A DNA stretch of 64,000 bases from Flavobacterium eburneipallidum (GTDB lineage Bacteria > Bacteroidota > Bacteroidia > Flavobacteriales > Flavobacteriaceae), in the NCBI RefSeq assembly GCF_027111355.2, contig NZ_CP114291.2, positions 2,356,001-2,420,000 of the forward strand, given 5' to 3'. Made by a program: the position numbers and the translations under genes. The notes beneath the pieces were generated by a model, which did no database searches, was not told the origin of the DNA, and was given only the letters and a program-made list of their open reading frames with translations. Numbering within the stretch: position 1 is the stretch's first letter; each line of letters starts with the position of its first letter. Below, piece after piece: positions 1-8,655 of the stretch.

Positions 1-221
1 TAGGCTGTGAACACTGTTACCATACTGGATATTCAGGTAGAAAAGCCATTTACGAAATTATTCCTATTGACAATGAACTATCATCCTTAATTAAAAACAA
101 TCAATTAGCAATTGACCATTATATAGAAGAAAAAGAAATTTTCACACTGAAAAAAAATGCTTTATCGCTAATAAAAGACGGAACAACATCTATTGAGGAA
201 GTTTTTTCTTTACTCTTGTAA
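1..221 (+). CDS. GspE/PilB-family secretion ATPase, C-terminal end (partial)
   Basis: Only the last 72 codons are present, read from base 3 to the TAA at 219-221. The fragment holds a CEHCYHTGYSGR segment, which matches the second half of the tetracysteine zinc motif and the following TGYxGR signature of GspE/PilB traffic ATPases. These cytoplasmic hexamers power pseudopilus or pilus assembly. The secretin gene starts 34 bases downstream in the same direction, followed by GspL- and GspM-like genes, which supports the assignment. GspE and PilB cannot be told apart from this piece. Confidence 0.8.
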   Translation, partial: GCEHCYHTGYSGRKAIYEIIPIDNELSSLIKNNQLAIDHYIEEKEIFTLKKNALSLIKDGTTSIEEVFSLLL

Positions 222-255
222 AAAGTAAAATTACCCCATTCAATTTATCTCATTT

Positions 256-2514
256 ATGAAAAAAAATATACTATTTCTTTTGCTCTTTATTTCTCAAATT
301 TCTTTTTCTCAAGAAACAGGTATTAGTAAAGATACTTCTTCTGATGAAACTAAAAAGCGTGCTTCATTCAACCAAAATTCAACTAATTCTTTGGAAGAAA
401 ATAGGATGCAACAACTTAAAAACAATATTGATGCTATTAGTGTTGATGCGCCTGGTCTATCAGAAAAAATTAATATTAATATAAAAGAAGCTTCACTTTC
501 CACTTTTTTATTGGCCATTTCTCAAATGCATAAGCTAAATATTAGTGTTGCTCCAAATCTGGCTCAAATAAATATTGTAAATAATTTTTCTGATGTAAAT
601 GTTGGCGATTTGTTACTTTTTTTATGTAAAGAATACAATCTTACTATCGATTTTTCAGGCAGCATTATAGCCATTAAATCCTACCAAAAACCAGCAGAAA
701 AAAAGATTGAAAAAGTATTTGAAGTTAAGTATGAAGTATCCAATAATCTACTTTCCCTTAACTTAAAAGAAGATCTTTTATATGATGTTTTCAAAAGAAT
801 TACCGATGAGAGTGGTAAAAATTTGGTATTTACTCCAGGCATGGAAAATAAACTCTTAACAGCATACATTAAAAGCATGCCATTTGATGCAGCCCTAGAT
901 AAATTAGCTTTAGCTAATAATCTTACGGTGACAAAATCTAAAGACAGTTTTTATGTTTTTGATGTATTAGAAGGCAATTCTTCTAATAATGCAACTACTC
1001 GTTCTGGCAAGTCGCAAAGTAGAAAATCAAATTCCCAATTTACAGTAATTGATACCAATAAAAAAATATTGGATGTTAACTTTGAAAATACACCTATTTC
1101 GAGTATTGTCTATGATATTGGACACGAATTGGATATTGATATGTTCATTTCTAGTCCTTTGGAAGGTGCAGGAAATGCAACAGTAAAAGCCAAAAACATA
1201 TCTTTTGATGCGCTTTTGAGTAAAATATTTGAAACTAAAACAGAAGCAAAAACGGAAAACAGATTGCCATCCAATAATGGGGCACAACGTCAGCTTAATA
1301 ATGATTCACCAGCCGAGTCAGGAGCTAGTGGAGATAGCTACACCTTTATGAAAAGCGGAACCATATACTATTTTGGAACTAAAAATCAATTGGTAGTACG
1401 AAATGTAAAATCAATTCCCTTAATGCATCGTTCCATTGAACTGTTGGGTGATTCCTCAAATGAAGGCAGAAGTTCAGGAAGATTGAATAACACAAATACT
1501 AATGTCAATAATTACGCTAACAACAATAGTATTAACGGGTCAGATAGTAGAAATACATCAAATTTCCAACAACAAAATAATTTCAACAATACGAGTAATA
1601 ATAGTAGTGGAAATAGTAATCCTTCAGAATCCATCCTGACTATTATTCCAGATGAAATAAAAAAAGATTTGGATATTAAAATTGATAAGGAATTGAATAG
1701 CTTTTTGGTCAATGGACCAGCCGCTAATATTGAACGTTTTGAATCTTTTATAAAATACATCGACAAAGCGGTTCCTGTAATCCTGATTGAAGTAATGCTC
1801 CTAGAAGTAAACAAAAGTACTACGGTAGAAACAGGAATAAATGCTGGAATTGGAGATAAACCTGTAACAACTTCAGGAACAGTTTTCCCAACTGTTGATA
1901 TGAATCTGGGAGCGCAAACTATTAACAATATTATTGATGGATTTAGTGGATTTGGATCCTTAAATATTGGAAAGGTAGTACCCAATTTTTATATAAGCCT
2001 TAAAGCAATGGAAACCAACGGGAATTTAAAAATACGTTCTTCCCCTAGATTGTCAACCTTAAATGGTCATAAGGCTTTTTTATCCATAGGAGAAACTACC
2101 TATTATGTGGTTACCAATCAAAATTTTTATGGTTCTCAAATCCCAACAACTTCCGAAATTAAAAACTACCAACCTATTGATGCCGAATTATCGGTTACCA
2201 TTATGCCTTTAGTTTCAGGTGATGGCCAAATAACCTTGGATATTAAAGTAATACAATCAAGTTTTAATGGTCAAAAAGTGGATAAAAACGCACCTCCTGG
2301 TATCAATTCTAGAGAGTTTACCTCAATAATTAGGGTAAAAGATCAAGATTTGATTGTGCTTGGAGGTTTAGAAGAATCTACTAAAAATGATTCAGGTATA
2401 GGAGTTCCATTATTATCGAGAATTCCTATAATCAAATGGCTCTTTAGTTCTAGAAGCCGTCAGGATTCGAAGAAAAAATTAACTGTATTAATCAAACCAA
2501 CTGTTATTTACTAA
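256..2514 (+). CDS. Type II secretion / type IV pilus secretin (GspD/PilQ family)
   Basis: The 752-residue protein starts with a Sec signal peptide (about residues 1-19, ending SFSQ). Several N-terminal periplasmic modules follow (about 70-400), then an Asn/Ser-rich low-complexity linker (about 405-465) and a C-terminal secretin domain (about 500-750) that ends with the typical SRIPIIKWLF segment and a short tail. Secretins form the outer-membrane gate for folded exoproteins or pili. The stop codon overlaps the next start by one base, so translation is probably coupled. The Asn-rich linker is long for the family. GspD and PilQ are both possible; the GspE/L/M-like neighbours favour a T2SS-like machine. 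Confidence 0.9.
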   Translation: MKKNILFLLLFISQISFSQETGISKDTSSDETKKRASFNQNSTNSLEENRMQQLKNNIDAISVDAPGLSEKININIKEASLSTFLLAISQMHKLNISVAPNLAQINIVNNFSDVNVGDLLLFLCKEYNLTIDFSGSIIAIKSYQKPAEKKIEKVFEVKYEVSNNLLSLNLKEDLLYDVFKRITDESGKNLVFTPGMENKLLTAYIKSMPFDAALDKLALANNLTVTKSKDSFYVFDVLEGNSSNNATTRSGKSQSRKSNSQFTVIDTNKKILDVNFENTPISSIVYDIGHELDIDMFISSPLEGAGNATVKAKNISFDALLSKIFETKTEAKTENRLPSNNGAQRQLNNDSPAESGASGDSYTFMKSGTIYYFGTKNQLVVRNVKSIPLMHRSIELLGDSSNEGRSSGRLNNTNTNVNNYANNNSINGSDSRNTSNFQQQNNFNNTSNNSSGNSNPSESILTIIPDEIKKDLDIKIDKELNSFLVNGPAANIERFESFIKYIDKAVPVILIEVMLLEVNKSTTVETGINAGIGDKPVTTSGTVFPTVDMNLGAQTINNIIDGFSGFGSLNIGKVVPNFYISLKAMETNGNLKIRSSPRLSTLNGHKAFLSIGETTYYVVTNQNFYGSQIPTTSEIKNYQPIDAELSVTIMPLVSGDGQITLDIKVIQSSFNGQKVDKNAPPGINSREFTSIIRVKDQDLIVLGGLEESTKNDSGIGVPLLSRIPIIKWLFSSRSRQDSKKKLTVLIKPTVIY

Positions 2515-3710
2515 TGACACTCCCCTCTTTAGCTACTCTTTTGCTAGGCAAACAATACATTGGTATTGAGCACTTTTCTTTAAATAATGAAGAAAAGATG
2601 GCAATATTGTTGGTAGAAAAGAAAAAAGAAGAACTTATAATTATAAAAAAAGATAGACTTACACATTCAGAAACACTTCCGGAAAAATGGGATAAAACTC
2701 TTCCTTTTTTCCTTGTTATAAACACCAATAAGGTTATTCAGAAAGAAGTTCAAGGAATAGATGCTTCAGACGATAAATTACTACACAAAGCATTTCCTAA
2801 TAACAATTGGGAAGAATTTTATTTTGAAACATGGCGGTTTAAAACCAAATCAATTGTAGCCATAAGTAGAAAAAATTATATTGAAGAAATAACATTCAAT
2901 TATAACAAACAAGGAATTACCATTGCAGGAATCAGTTTAGGAATTGGTTCAATTGCCGAAATAATTAATTACACCGATAGAGAGGAATTGTTTACCAATC
3001 ATCAAACGATTTGTAAAAGTGAAGAAAGCCCAATTATTCAAACCAATACCAAAATAGCAGATACTGTTTTAAATATAAATGGTCTGGAAGTGCAAAACAC
3101 CCATTTGTTAGCTTTTGCAGGCATATTGAGATTATTATTAAACGGTACAAAGAATACTGGAAACTTAATAAATTACAGTCATCAACTATATGAGAAATAC
3201 AATCAAAAAAGTTTTTTTTCAAAAGGAATAAAACTGATGATTGGTATATTGCTTACGATTTTACTAGTCAATTTTTTACTGTTTTCTCATTACTTCAAAT
3301 TAGCTGCTGAAACTTCAGAAAATCTTTTGTTGAGTAAATATTCATTTGAAGAAGTGATAAAAACAAAACAACGTATTTTAGCTAAAGAACAAAAAGTCAA
3401 TAATGTGGTCGCCATGACAGCATCACAAAGTTCATTAGTCATTAACGAAATCAGCAAAAGAATTCCATCGTCTATTTTACTAACTGAATTGGTTTATCAT
3501 CCATTAGAAAAAAAGATTAAAATAGAAGAACCAATTTTAACCCAAGTAAAAACTATTACTCTTTCTGGAACAACAATTAACAATACAGCTTTCACGCATT
3601 GGATTGAATCTCTAGAGCGTTTAAAATGGATGAAGCAAGTCATAATTACCCACTTTGGAAAAAATGACCTCAATGAAACGGAATTTTCTATTAAATTAAT
3701 CTTGAAGTAA
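2514..3710 (+). CDS. GspL/PilM-PilN-like inner-membrane assembly protein
   Basis: This 398-residue protein has a cytoplasmic N-terminal half, one transmembrane helix at about residues 238-262, and a periplasmic C-terminus. The C-terminal half, with a segment beginning INEISKRIPSSILLTEL, is laid out like the PilN/GspL ferredoxin-like domain. In the known systems this protein links the cytoplasmic ATPase to the periplasmic platform. The N-terminal half is too divergent for me to confirm an actin-like PilM/GspL fold. The call rests on topology and position: the gene overlaps the secretin by one base and lies 1 bp before a GspM/PilO-like gene. Confidence 0.6.
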   Translation: MTLPSLATLLLGKQYIGIEHFSLNNEEKMAILLVEKKKEELIIIKKDRLTHSETLPEKWDKTLPFFLVINTNKVIQKEVQGIDASDDKLLHKAFPNNNWEEFYFETWRFKTKSIVAISRKNYIEEITFNYNKQGITIAGISLGIGSIAEIINYTDREELFTNHQTICKSEESPIIQTNTKIADTVLNINGLEVQNTHLLAFAGILRLLLNGTKNTGNLINYSHQLYEKYNQKSFFSKGIKLMIGILLTILLVNFLLFSHYFKLAAETSENLLLSKYSFEEVIKTKQRILAKEQKVNNVVAMTASQSSLVINEISKRIPSSILLTELVYHPLEKKIKIEEPILTQVKTITLSGTTINNTAFTHWIESLERLKWMKQVIITHFGKNDLNETEFSIKLILK

Positions 3711-3711
3711 A

Positions 3712-4236
3712 ATGAGGCTAAATAGAAAAAATAAAGGATTATTATTTGGCTTTTTGATAGCACTGTATATTTGTTATTCTTTTGCGATTTCAAATACGAT
3801 TAGCTATTACAAAGAATATCAGTCTAAAAGTGAAATGATTTCTGAAAACAACAGCTCTCCAAAATTAGCAAATCAGCTGCGCCAAAAAGAAAAACAACTG
3901 GATGTAATGTTGTCTCGCTACAATATTAAAACTTCAGAATCTTTTCAAAATGACCTATTGAAGCAACTTACTGCTTATGGTGATTCCTATCATTTAAAAA
4001 TCATTGATTTTAAAGAACCTCATTCTATTACCGATAAAGGTTTTACAACTACAAGCTACATTTTTTCATTAGAAGGTTCTTTCAACGGCTGTTTAGCATT
4101 ATTGAACAAAATAGAAAACAATCCTACTTTAGGGAGTATTAAGCATTTGAATTTTACTAAAAAAAGAAACTACAAAACCAATATAGATCAATTATTTTTA
4201 GAAGTTATTTTGCAGAAGAATAAGGGAATTAAGTAA
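3712..4236 (+). CDS. GspM/PilO-like inner-membrane assembly protein
   Basis: The 174-residue protein has one N-terminal transmembrane helix (about residues 9-27), a short coiled-coil-like stretch (about 50-70) and a periplasmic alpha/beta domain. This is the size and topology of GspM/PilO, which pairs with GspL/PilN in the inner-membrane platform. It starts 2 bp after the preceding stop and is the last gene of the secretion operon. Family assignment is mainly by topology and synteny. Confidence 0.55.
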   Translation: MRLNRKNKGLLFGFLIALYICYSFAISNTISYYKEYQSKSEMISENNSSPKLANQLRQKEKQLDVMLSRYNIKTSESFQNDLLKQLTAYGDSYHLKIIDFKEPHSITDKGFTTTSYIFSLEGSFNGCLALLNKIENNPTLGSIKHLNFTKKRNYKTNIDQLFLEVILQKNKGIK

Positions 4237-4603
4237 TGTTATCCGTTTAAAATCAATATGTTTTACCTGTGTTTATCAAATTAAGTAAATCATTAAACTA
4301 GTAACTTGAATTATATATTTGAATGAGTAATTAAAACTGTTAAATAGTTTTGAGATGAATTGGAATTGATAACTTTTCGCTTGCAAAAATCAAAATGATT
4401 TTACGCCCATGTTTGTCTTAAAAATACTTACCTTCGTCTTTCATTCTATTAAAGAATTATATCGTAATTTTAAACAGATTTAAGCCGGTCTGGAACTTTC
4501 AATATGTATAAAAATGCATAAAAAGTTCGTGGCAAAATCGTGGCGCAGTAGTTAGAAAATATTAGAAATGCAGTATATAAGCGGGATGTGACGATTTTGT
4601 TCG

Positions 4604-4636
4604 AATCCCTCTTTCTCCGCCAGTAGAAATACAAAT
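4604..4636 (+). repeat. Left attachment-site repeat (tRNA-Ser 3' end)
   Basis: This 33-bp sequence is identical to 45660-45692. It contains CCCTCTTTCTCCGCCA, the expected T-stem, acceptor and CCA end of a tRNA-Ser, preceded here by TTCGAAT, a perfect T-loop. The 5' part of a tRNA is missing: the bases just upstream cannot pair with CCCTC to form a T-stem. It is therefore a tRNA fragment, as tRNA-targeting integrases typically leave. 4237-4603 holds no gene I can support. Confidence 0.75.
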
Positions 4637-4642
4637 TGAATT

Positions 4643-4676
4643 AAAACCCTTTAAATCGTATGATTTAAAGGGTTTT
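4643..4676 (+). terminator. Rho-independent terminator after the tRNA fragment
   Basis: A 15-bp perfect stem (4643-4657 with 4662-4676) and a 4-base loop run into a T-tract. Its position directly after the tRNA-Ser 3' end suggests it is the original tRNA terminator carried along with the attachment site. The second attachment copy has a hairpin of different sequence in the same place. Confidence 0.75.
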
Positions 4677-4724
4677 TTCGTTTACAACACCTTCAAATTA
4701 TTCATTAATGCGTGAACCTAAAGG

Positions 4725-4776
4725 GATAAAATCGGTTACCCTAAACTATCCGAAATTAGGGTAACCGATTTTTATC
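4725..4776. repeat. Long inverted repeat between att site and integrase
   Basis: The arms 4725-4744 and 4756-4776 are complementary apart from one extra A, giving a stem of about 20 bp with an 11-base loop. It lies between the attachment repeat and the integrase gene. It could be an intrinsic terminator insulating the element or an arm-type/accessory-factor site. A comparable inverted repeat of unrelated sequence occupies the same place before the second integrase. Confidence 0.6.
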
Positions 4777-4904
4777 TCTAGGCTATTATTTACAAAGCTT
4801 CCGAACCAGTTCATTAACCAGTTCAAGAAGTAGTTCACTATCTGAACATCTTGTGATATAGTCTTTTTAGAATTAAATTTAATAATAACTAAAAGGTTAC
4901 CACG

Positions 4905-6161
4905 ATGAAAACAAAAGTATCTATTCTCTTTTACGCAAAGAGAGCCAAAGCCAGTGTAAACGGTTTAGTCCCTATTTACACCCGAATTACCATTAATGGC
5001 AAAAGAATTGAATTAAGCTCCAACCGATTTGTAGAAATGTCCAAATGGTCGACAGAAGCGGGTAAAATGAAAGGCAATTCAGAAGAAGCTCGTTCAATAA
5101 ATAGCCATCTTGATATGTTGAGAATTCAAATTATTGATATGCAAATGGAATTAGTACACAAGAAAATTCCAGTAACAGCCGAAACACTCAAAAGTAAAAT
5201 ACTAGGAGTTGACGAAAGAGCAAGAATGTTAATCCCAATCTTCCAAGACCACAATAACAAAATCAAAGAACTGGTTGGTAAAGAATATGCACCAGGAACA
5301 TTAGAACGTTACAAAACATCTTTGAGCCATACTATTGAATTCCTGCAATGGAAATACAAAGTTTCGGATATTGAGATAAATAAAATAGATCACGCCTTTG
5401 TTACTGATTATGAGTTTTGGTTAAGAAGCGTTCGGAACTGTGCCAATAACACAGCGGTTAAATACATCAAGAATTTCAATAAAATAATAAAGCTTTGTCT
5501 GGCCAATGACTGGCTTGACAAAAATCCGTTCGCAAATTACAAATCGAAAGTAAAAGAAGTAGAACGGGTTTATTTATCTGAAGAAGAAATTCAGAACATC
5601 ATCAACAAAGATTTCAAAACAGAAAGATTGTCTTTGGTGCGTGATATATTCCTTTTTAGCTGCTTTACTGGTTTGGCATACATAGATGTCAAAAACTTAA
5701 CAAAGTCACATATAAGCATCGGTATTGATGGTGAGAAATGGATATTTACCCACAGACAAAAAACCGAAACCGCTTCTAAAATCCCTATACTCCCAGTTAC
5801 TCAATTGATTATTGATAAATACGCAGACCACCCAAAAAGCAATAATGAAGACAGACTTTTGCCAATTCTTACTAATCAAAAAATGAATGCTTATCTAAAA
5901 GAAATAGCGGGCGTTTGCGAGATTGAAAAAGAATTAACCTTCCACATTGCCCGACATACTTTTGCAACCACTGTAACGCTTACAAATGGCGTTCCGATTG
6001 AAAGTGTAAGCAAAATGCTGGGGCATAAAAATTTGAGAACTACCCAACACTATGCAAAGGTTTTGGATAAAAAAGTAAGCGAGGATATGCAGATTTTGAG
6101 AGATAAATTTTCAATGAAATCAATTAATCAAGAGCAAAAACAATTAACATCAAATTCTTAA
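4905..6161 (+). CDS. Tyrosine recombinase / integrase, Bacteroidetes IntDOT-like
   Basis: The 418-residue protein has an N-terminal arm-binding domain (about 1-95), a SAM-like core-binding domain (about 105-205) and a C-terminal catalytic domain (about 215-405). Visible catalytic residues are HIAR (about 347-350), LGH (about 372-374) and a tyrosine near 383 in QHYAK. The first catalytic arginine is replaced by alanine in FTGLAYIDV. IntDOT of Bacteroides conjugative transposons also lacks that arginine. The gene lies just inside the left att repeat and probably integrates and excises island 1. The 31 bases before the start, ending GGTTACCAC, closely match those before the second integrase. Confidence 0.92.
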   Translation: MKTKVSILFYAKRAKASVNGLVPIYTRITINGKRIELSSNRFVEMSKWSTEAGKMKGNSEEARSINSHLDMLRIQIIDMQMELVHKKIPVTAETLKSKILGVDERARMLIPIFQDHNNKIKELVGKEYAPGTLERYKTSLSHTIEFLQWKYKVSDIEINKIDHAFVTDYEFWLRSVRNCANNTAVKYIKNFNKIIKLCLANDWLDKNPFANYKSKVKEVERVYLSEEEIQNIINKDFKTERLSLVRDIFLFSCFTGLAYIDVKNLTKSHISIGIDGEKWIFTHRQKTETASKIPILPVTQLIIDKYADHPKSNNEDRLLPILTNQKMNAYLKEIAGVCEIEKELTFHIARHTFATTVTLTNGVPIESVSKMLGHKNLRTTQHYAKVLDKKVSEDMQILRDKFSMKSINQEQKQLTSNS

Positions 6162-6203
6162 TGTTAGATTATTTCAATGAAAAAAAATACTAATTTCTAA
6201 AAA

Positions 6204-6560
6204 TTAAGAAGAAATCCCCAAACTCATTCCGTCTGTTATTGCAGGCGGATAACCAAAAACATCTCGTTGTTTTTGATAACGGTAATTAAATCGAATGACC
6301 GTTTGAGATGTTGATCTAAAACTAATTGCATACATTAAGCTCCAGAGATCTTCTCCAATATTTCCTCCAGTTTCATTAAAAGCTCCAACATTCCAATCTA
6401 CAAACTACATTCAATAAAGCATTTTCCTAACCTAAATTGTTTTTTTTCAAAACAGGTTGTACAACATCGATAAATCCATCATACTGCCTGTTTCTTAATT
6501 GTTGAGAATAAGTTGCCGGAACATCAACTTTAATCCAAGTAAATTCTGTTATAATAAATG
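6204..6560 (-). pseudogene. Decayed C-terminal remnant, probably an outer-membrane protein
   Basis: On the minus strand, two pieces of one coding sequence can be read in different frames. The upstream piece includes FTWIKVDVPATYSQQLRNRQ (about 6480-6550). The downstream piece includes WNVGAFNETGGNIGEDLWSL and ends at the TAA complementary to 6204-6206. A stop and frame change lie near 6390-6430. The alternating-residue pattern suits a beta-barrel or other envelope protein. I do not recognise the family and no intact start remains. Confidence 0.4.
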
Positions 6561-6656
6561 TTATCGTTTTTGGAAAGTACGATTTTGTATTGGTATTATT
6601 TTGAATTATCAACAAAATTCAATTTATATTCAAAATTTCAGTTGTTAATTTGCAAT

Positions 6657-7334
6657 ATGAAAATTTTAATAATAGAAGACGAAATTGATATTGCTACGAG
6701 TATTAAAATTTACTTGAGTAGAAATGATTTTATTTGTGAGTCAGCAAATTCTCTAAAAGTAGCAATCGAAAAAATCGACTTATATTCGTATGATTGTATC
6801 CTATTGGATTTAATGTTGACAGATGGGGATGGATTTAAAATTTTAGAATTACTTAAAAAACAAAATAAAACAGAAGGCGTTATCATAATTTCTGCCAAAG
6901 ACACTCTTGAAACTAAAATTGAAGGGCTAACACTTGGTGCCGATGATTATTTAACAAAACCATTTCATCTTTCTGAACTACTTGTTCGAATCCAAGCATT
7001 AATCAGACGCAAACAATTTAATGGAAATAATGTAATTTCTTTTAATGAAATTGAGATTGATACAATAAACAAATCGATTAAAATTAGAGGTAACAAAATT
7101 GAATTCACAAAAAAGGAAATGGATTTATTACTATTTTTGGTAGGTAATAAAAATAAAGTATTGTCCAAAAGTGCAATTGCAGAGCATTTATCAGGAGATA
7201 TGGCTGATATGTTAGACAATTATGATTTTGTATATGCTCATATAAAAAATATGAAAAAAAAACTGAAAGAAATGGGTGCTACAGATTATCTAAAATCAAT
7301 TTATGGAACGGGTTATAAATGGGGAGATGAATAA
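6657..7334 (+). CDS. OmpR/PhoB-family response regulator
   Basis: The 225-residue protein begins MKILIIEDE. Upstream in-frame codons exist, but this ATG gives the normal receiver start. The receiver domain (1-115) has the acidic pair near residues 8-9, the phosphoacceptor Asp51 in LLDLML, and the conserved Lys in DDYLTKPF. The C-terminal winged-helix domain (about 130-223) ends with YGTGYKW, typical of the family. The stop overlaps the sensor kinase start by 8 bp. It probably controls the adjacent TonB receptor and envelope genes. Confidence 0.93.
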   Translation: MKILIIEDEIDIATSIKIYLSRNDFICESANSLKVAIEKIDLYSYDCILLDLMLTDGDGFKILELLKKQNKTEGVIIISAKDTLETKIEGLTLGADDYLTKPFHLSELLVRIQALIRRKQFNGNNVISFNEIEIDTINKSIKIRGNKIEFTKKEMDLLLFLVGNKNKVLSKSAIAEHLSGDMADMLDNYDFVYAHIKNMKKKLKEMGATDYLKSIYGTGYKWGDE

Positions 7335-8592
7335 AAAACTACTTCAAAAAACACTTAATTATTATTTCATCTACGCATTAGTTATACTAATCACAGTTGG
7401 TCCTGTATTTTATTTTGTGTCTAAAATTATATATGAAGACGATGCTAACGAAGATTTATACGCAATAAAAAATCAGTTCGATAAATTTACAAAAGACAAT
7501 TTAACGGTAAAGGATATAGCAATCTGGAACAAGTTCAATCGTGATGTAAACATTGAAAAGCTCAACGGCATAAAGAAAGACAGTTTGTTCGATCATAGTT
7601 ATTATGACGCTCTTAATAAAGAAAATGAACCATTTAGAGTACTAAATTCACCAGTAAAAATTGAAGATAAATGGTTTACTTTTTCTGCTAAAATAAATAT
7701 GGTTGAAAAGGAAAATCTAATCGGAAGTACAGTAATCCTTTTCATTTCCTTATTATTGTTACTGATTGTCGGTTTTTTTATCATTACCAAAATAATTTCA
7801 AAAAAACTATGGCAACCATTTTATACAGCATTAGATAAAATGGAAAAATTTGAAATTGACAAATCGACATCTGTAAAATTAATCAAAACTACTACTGAAG
7901 AATTCAACAGATTGAATAACGCTATTGATAGCTTAATCCATAAAAACAGCAGTATCTATCAAAGTCAAAGAGAGTTTATAGAAAATGCTGCCCACGAATT
8001 ACAAACGCCAATTGCTATTTTTAAAGGAAAATTAGAAAATATTTTACAACGAAAAGACCTAAACGCTGAACAATTTAAATTAATTGATGATTTAAATAGC
8101 ACTACTTCCAGACTAGTTAAACTCAATAAAAACTTGTTAGTATTGTCAAAAATAGATAGCAATTCCTATAATGAAATCGAGAAAATTAGCTTAAACAATA
8201 CAATAAACAGCCAATTAGATTTTTTTAGTGAACAAGCTCTTTCAAAAAAAATAATCATTACAACCACATTAGTAGATGAAGTCACAATCAATTCAAATCA
8301 TATTTTGGCAGAAATACTAATTAGTAACCTGTTTTTAAACTCCATAAATCACAATACATTAAATGGTCTAATTAATATTAAACTGACTAATGAGCGACTA
8401 ACTTTCTCAAATTCAGGTTCACTTTTACCATTACAGACAGAAAAAATGTTCGAGCGTTTTTCTAAATCCAATCCAAGTTCTAAAGGAAATGGATTAGGAT
8501 TATCAATTATCAAAAAAATTGTAGATGCAAATCATTGGACTATTAACTACCATTTTATAAACCGAATACACACTTTTGAAATAGTTTTTTAA
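7327..8592 (+). CDS. Sensor histidine kinase
   Basis: I place the start at ATG 7327, preceded by the purine-rich GGGGAG and overlapping the regulator stop. The 421-residue protein has a transmembrane helix at about 12-35, an extracytoplasmic loop to about 135, a second helix at about 137-158, and a HisKA domain with phosphoacceptor His223 in AAHELQTP. An HATPase domain follows with SNLFLNSINHN (N box) and GNGLGLSII (G box). It phosphorylates the regulator encoded upstream. The sensed signal is unknown; similar TCS/TonB/PepSY groupings occur with envelope or metal stress in this phylum. Confidence 0.92.
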   Translation: MNKKLLQKTLNYYFIYALVILITVGPVFYFVSKIIYEDDANEDLYAIKNQFDKFTKDNLTVKDIAIWNKFNRDVNIEKLNGIKKDSLFDHSYYDALNKENEPFRVLNSPVKIEDKWFTFSAKINMVEKENLIGSTVILFISLLLLLIVGFFIITKIISKKLWQPFYTALDKMEKFEIDKSTSVKLIKTTTEEFNRLNNAIDSLIHKNSSIYQSQREFIENAAHELQTPIAIFKGKLENILQRKDLNAEQFKLIDDLNSTTSRLVKLNKNLLVLSKIDSNSYNEIEKISLNNTINSQLDFFSEQALSKKIIITTTLVDEVTINSNHILAEILISNLFLNSINHNTLNGLINIKLTNERLTFSNSGSLLPLQTEKMFERFSKSNPSSKGNGLGLSIIKKIVDANHWTINYHFINRIHTFEIVF

Positions 8593-8620
8593 AATTCAAC
8601 ATTCCTTCAAATTGCATTTT

Positions 8621-8628
8621 TACTTTTG
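8621..8628 (+). promoter_or_regulatory. Candidate -7 box (TAnnTTTG) for the TonB-receptor gene
   Basis: TACTTTTG matches the Bacteroidota -7 consensus exactly and lies 27 bp before the TonB-receptor start, in the 63-bp gap after the kinase gene. A clear -33 TTG partner at the expected spacing is not obvious. An independent promoter here would let the response regulator control its target separately. Confidence 0.45.
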
Positions 8629-8655
8629 TCTAATAAAATTAAAACAATAAGATAA

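Noticed and set aside
4520..4620. An intact tRNA-Ser gene at the left attachment site
   Set aside because: Only the T-loop and 3' end are present. There is no GGAGAAA acceptor start, and the bases before TTCGAAT do not pair with CCCTC.
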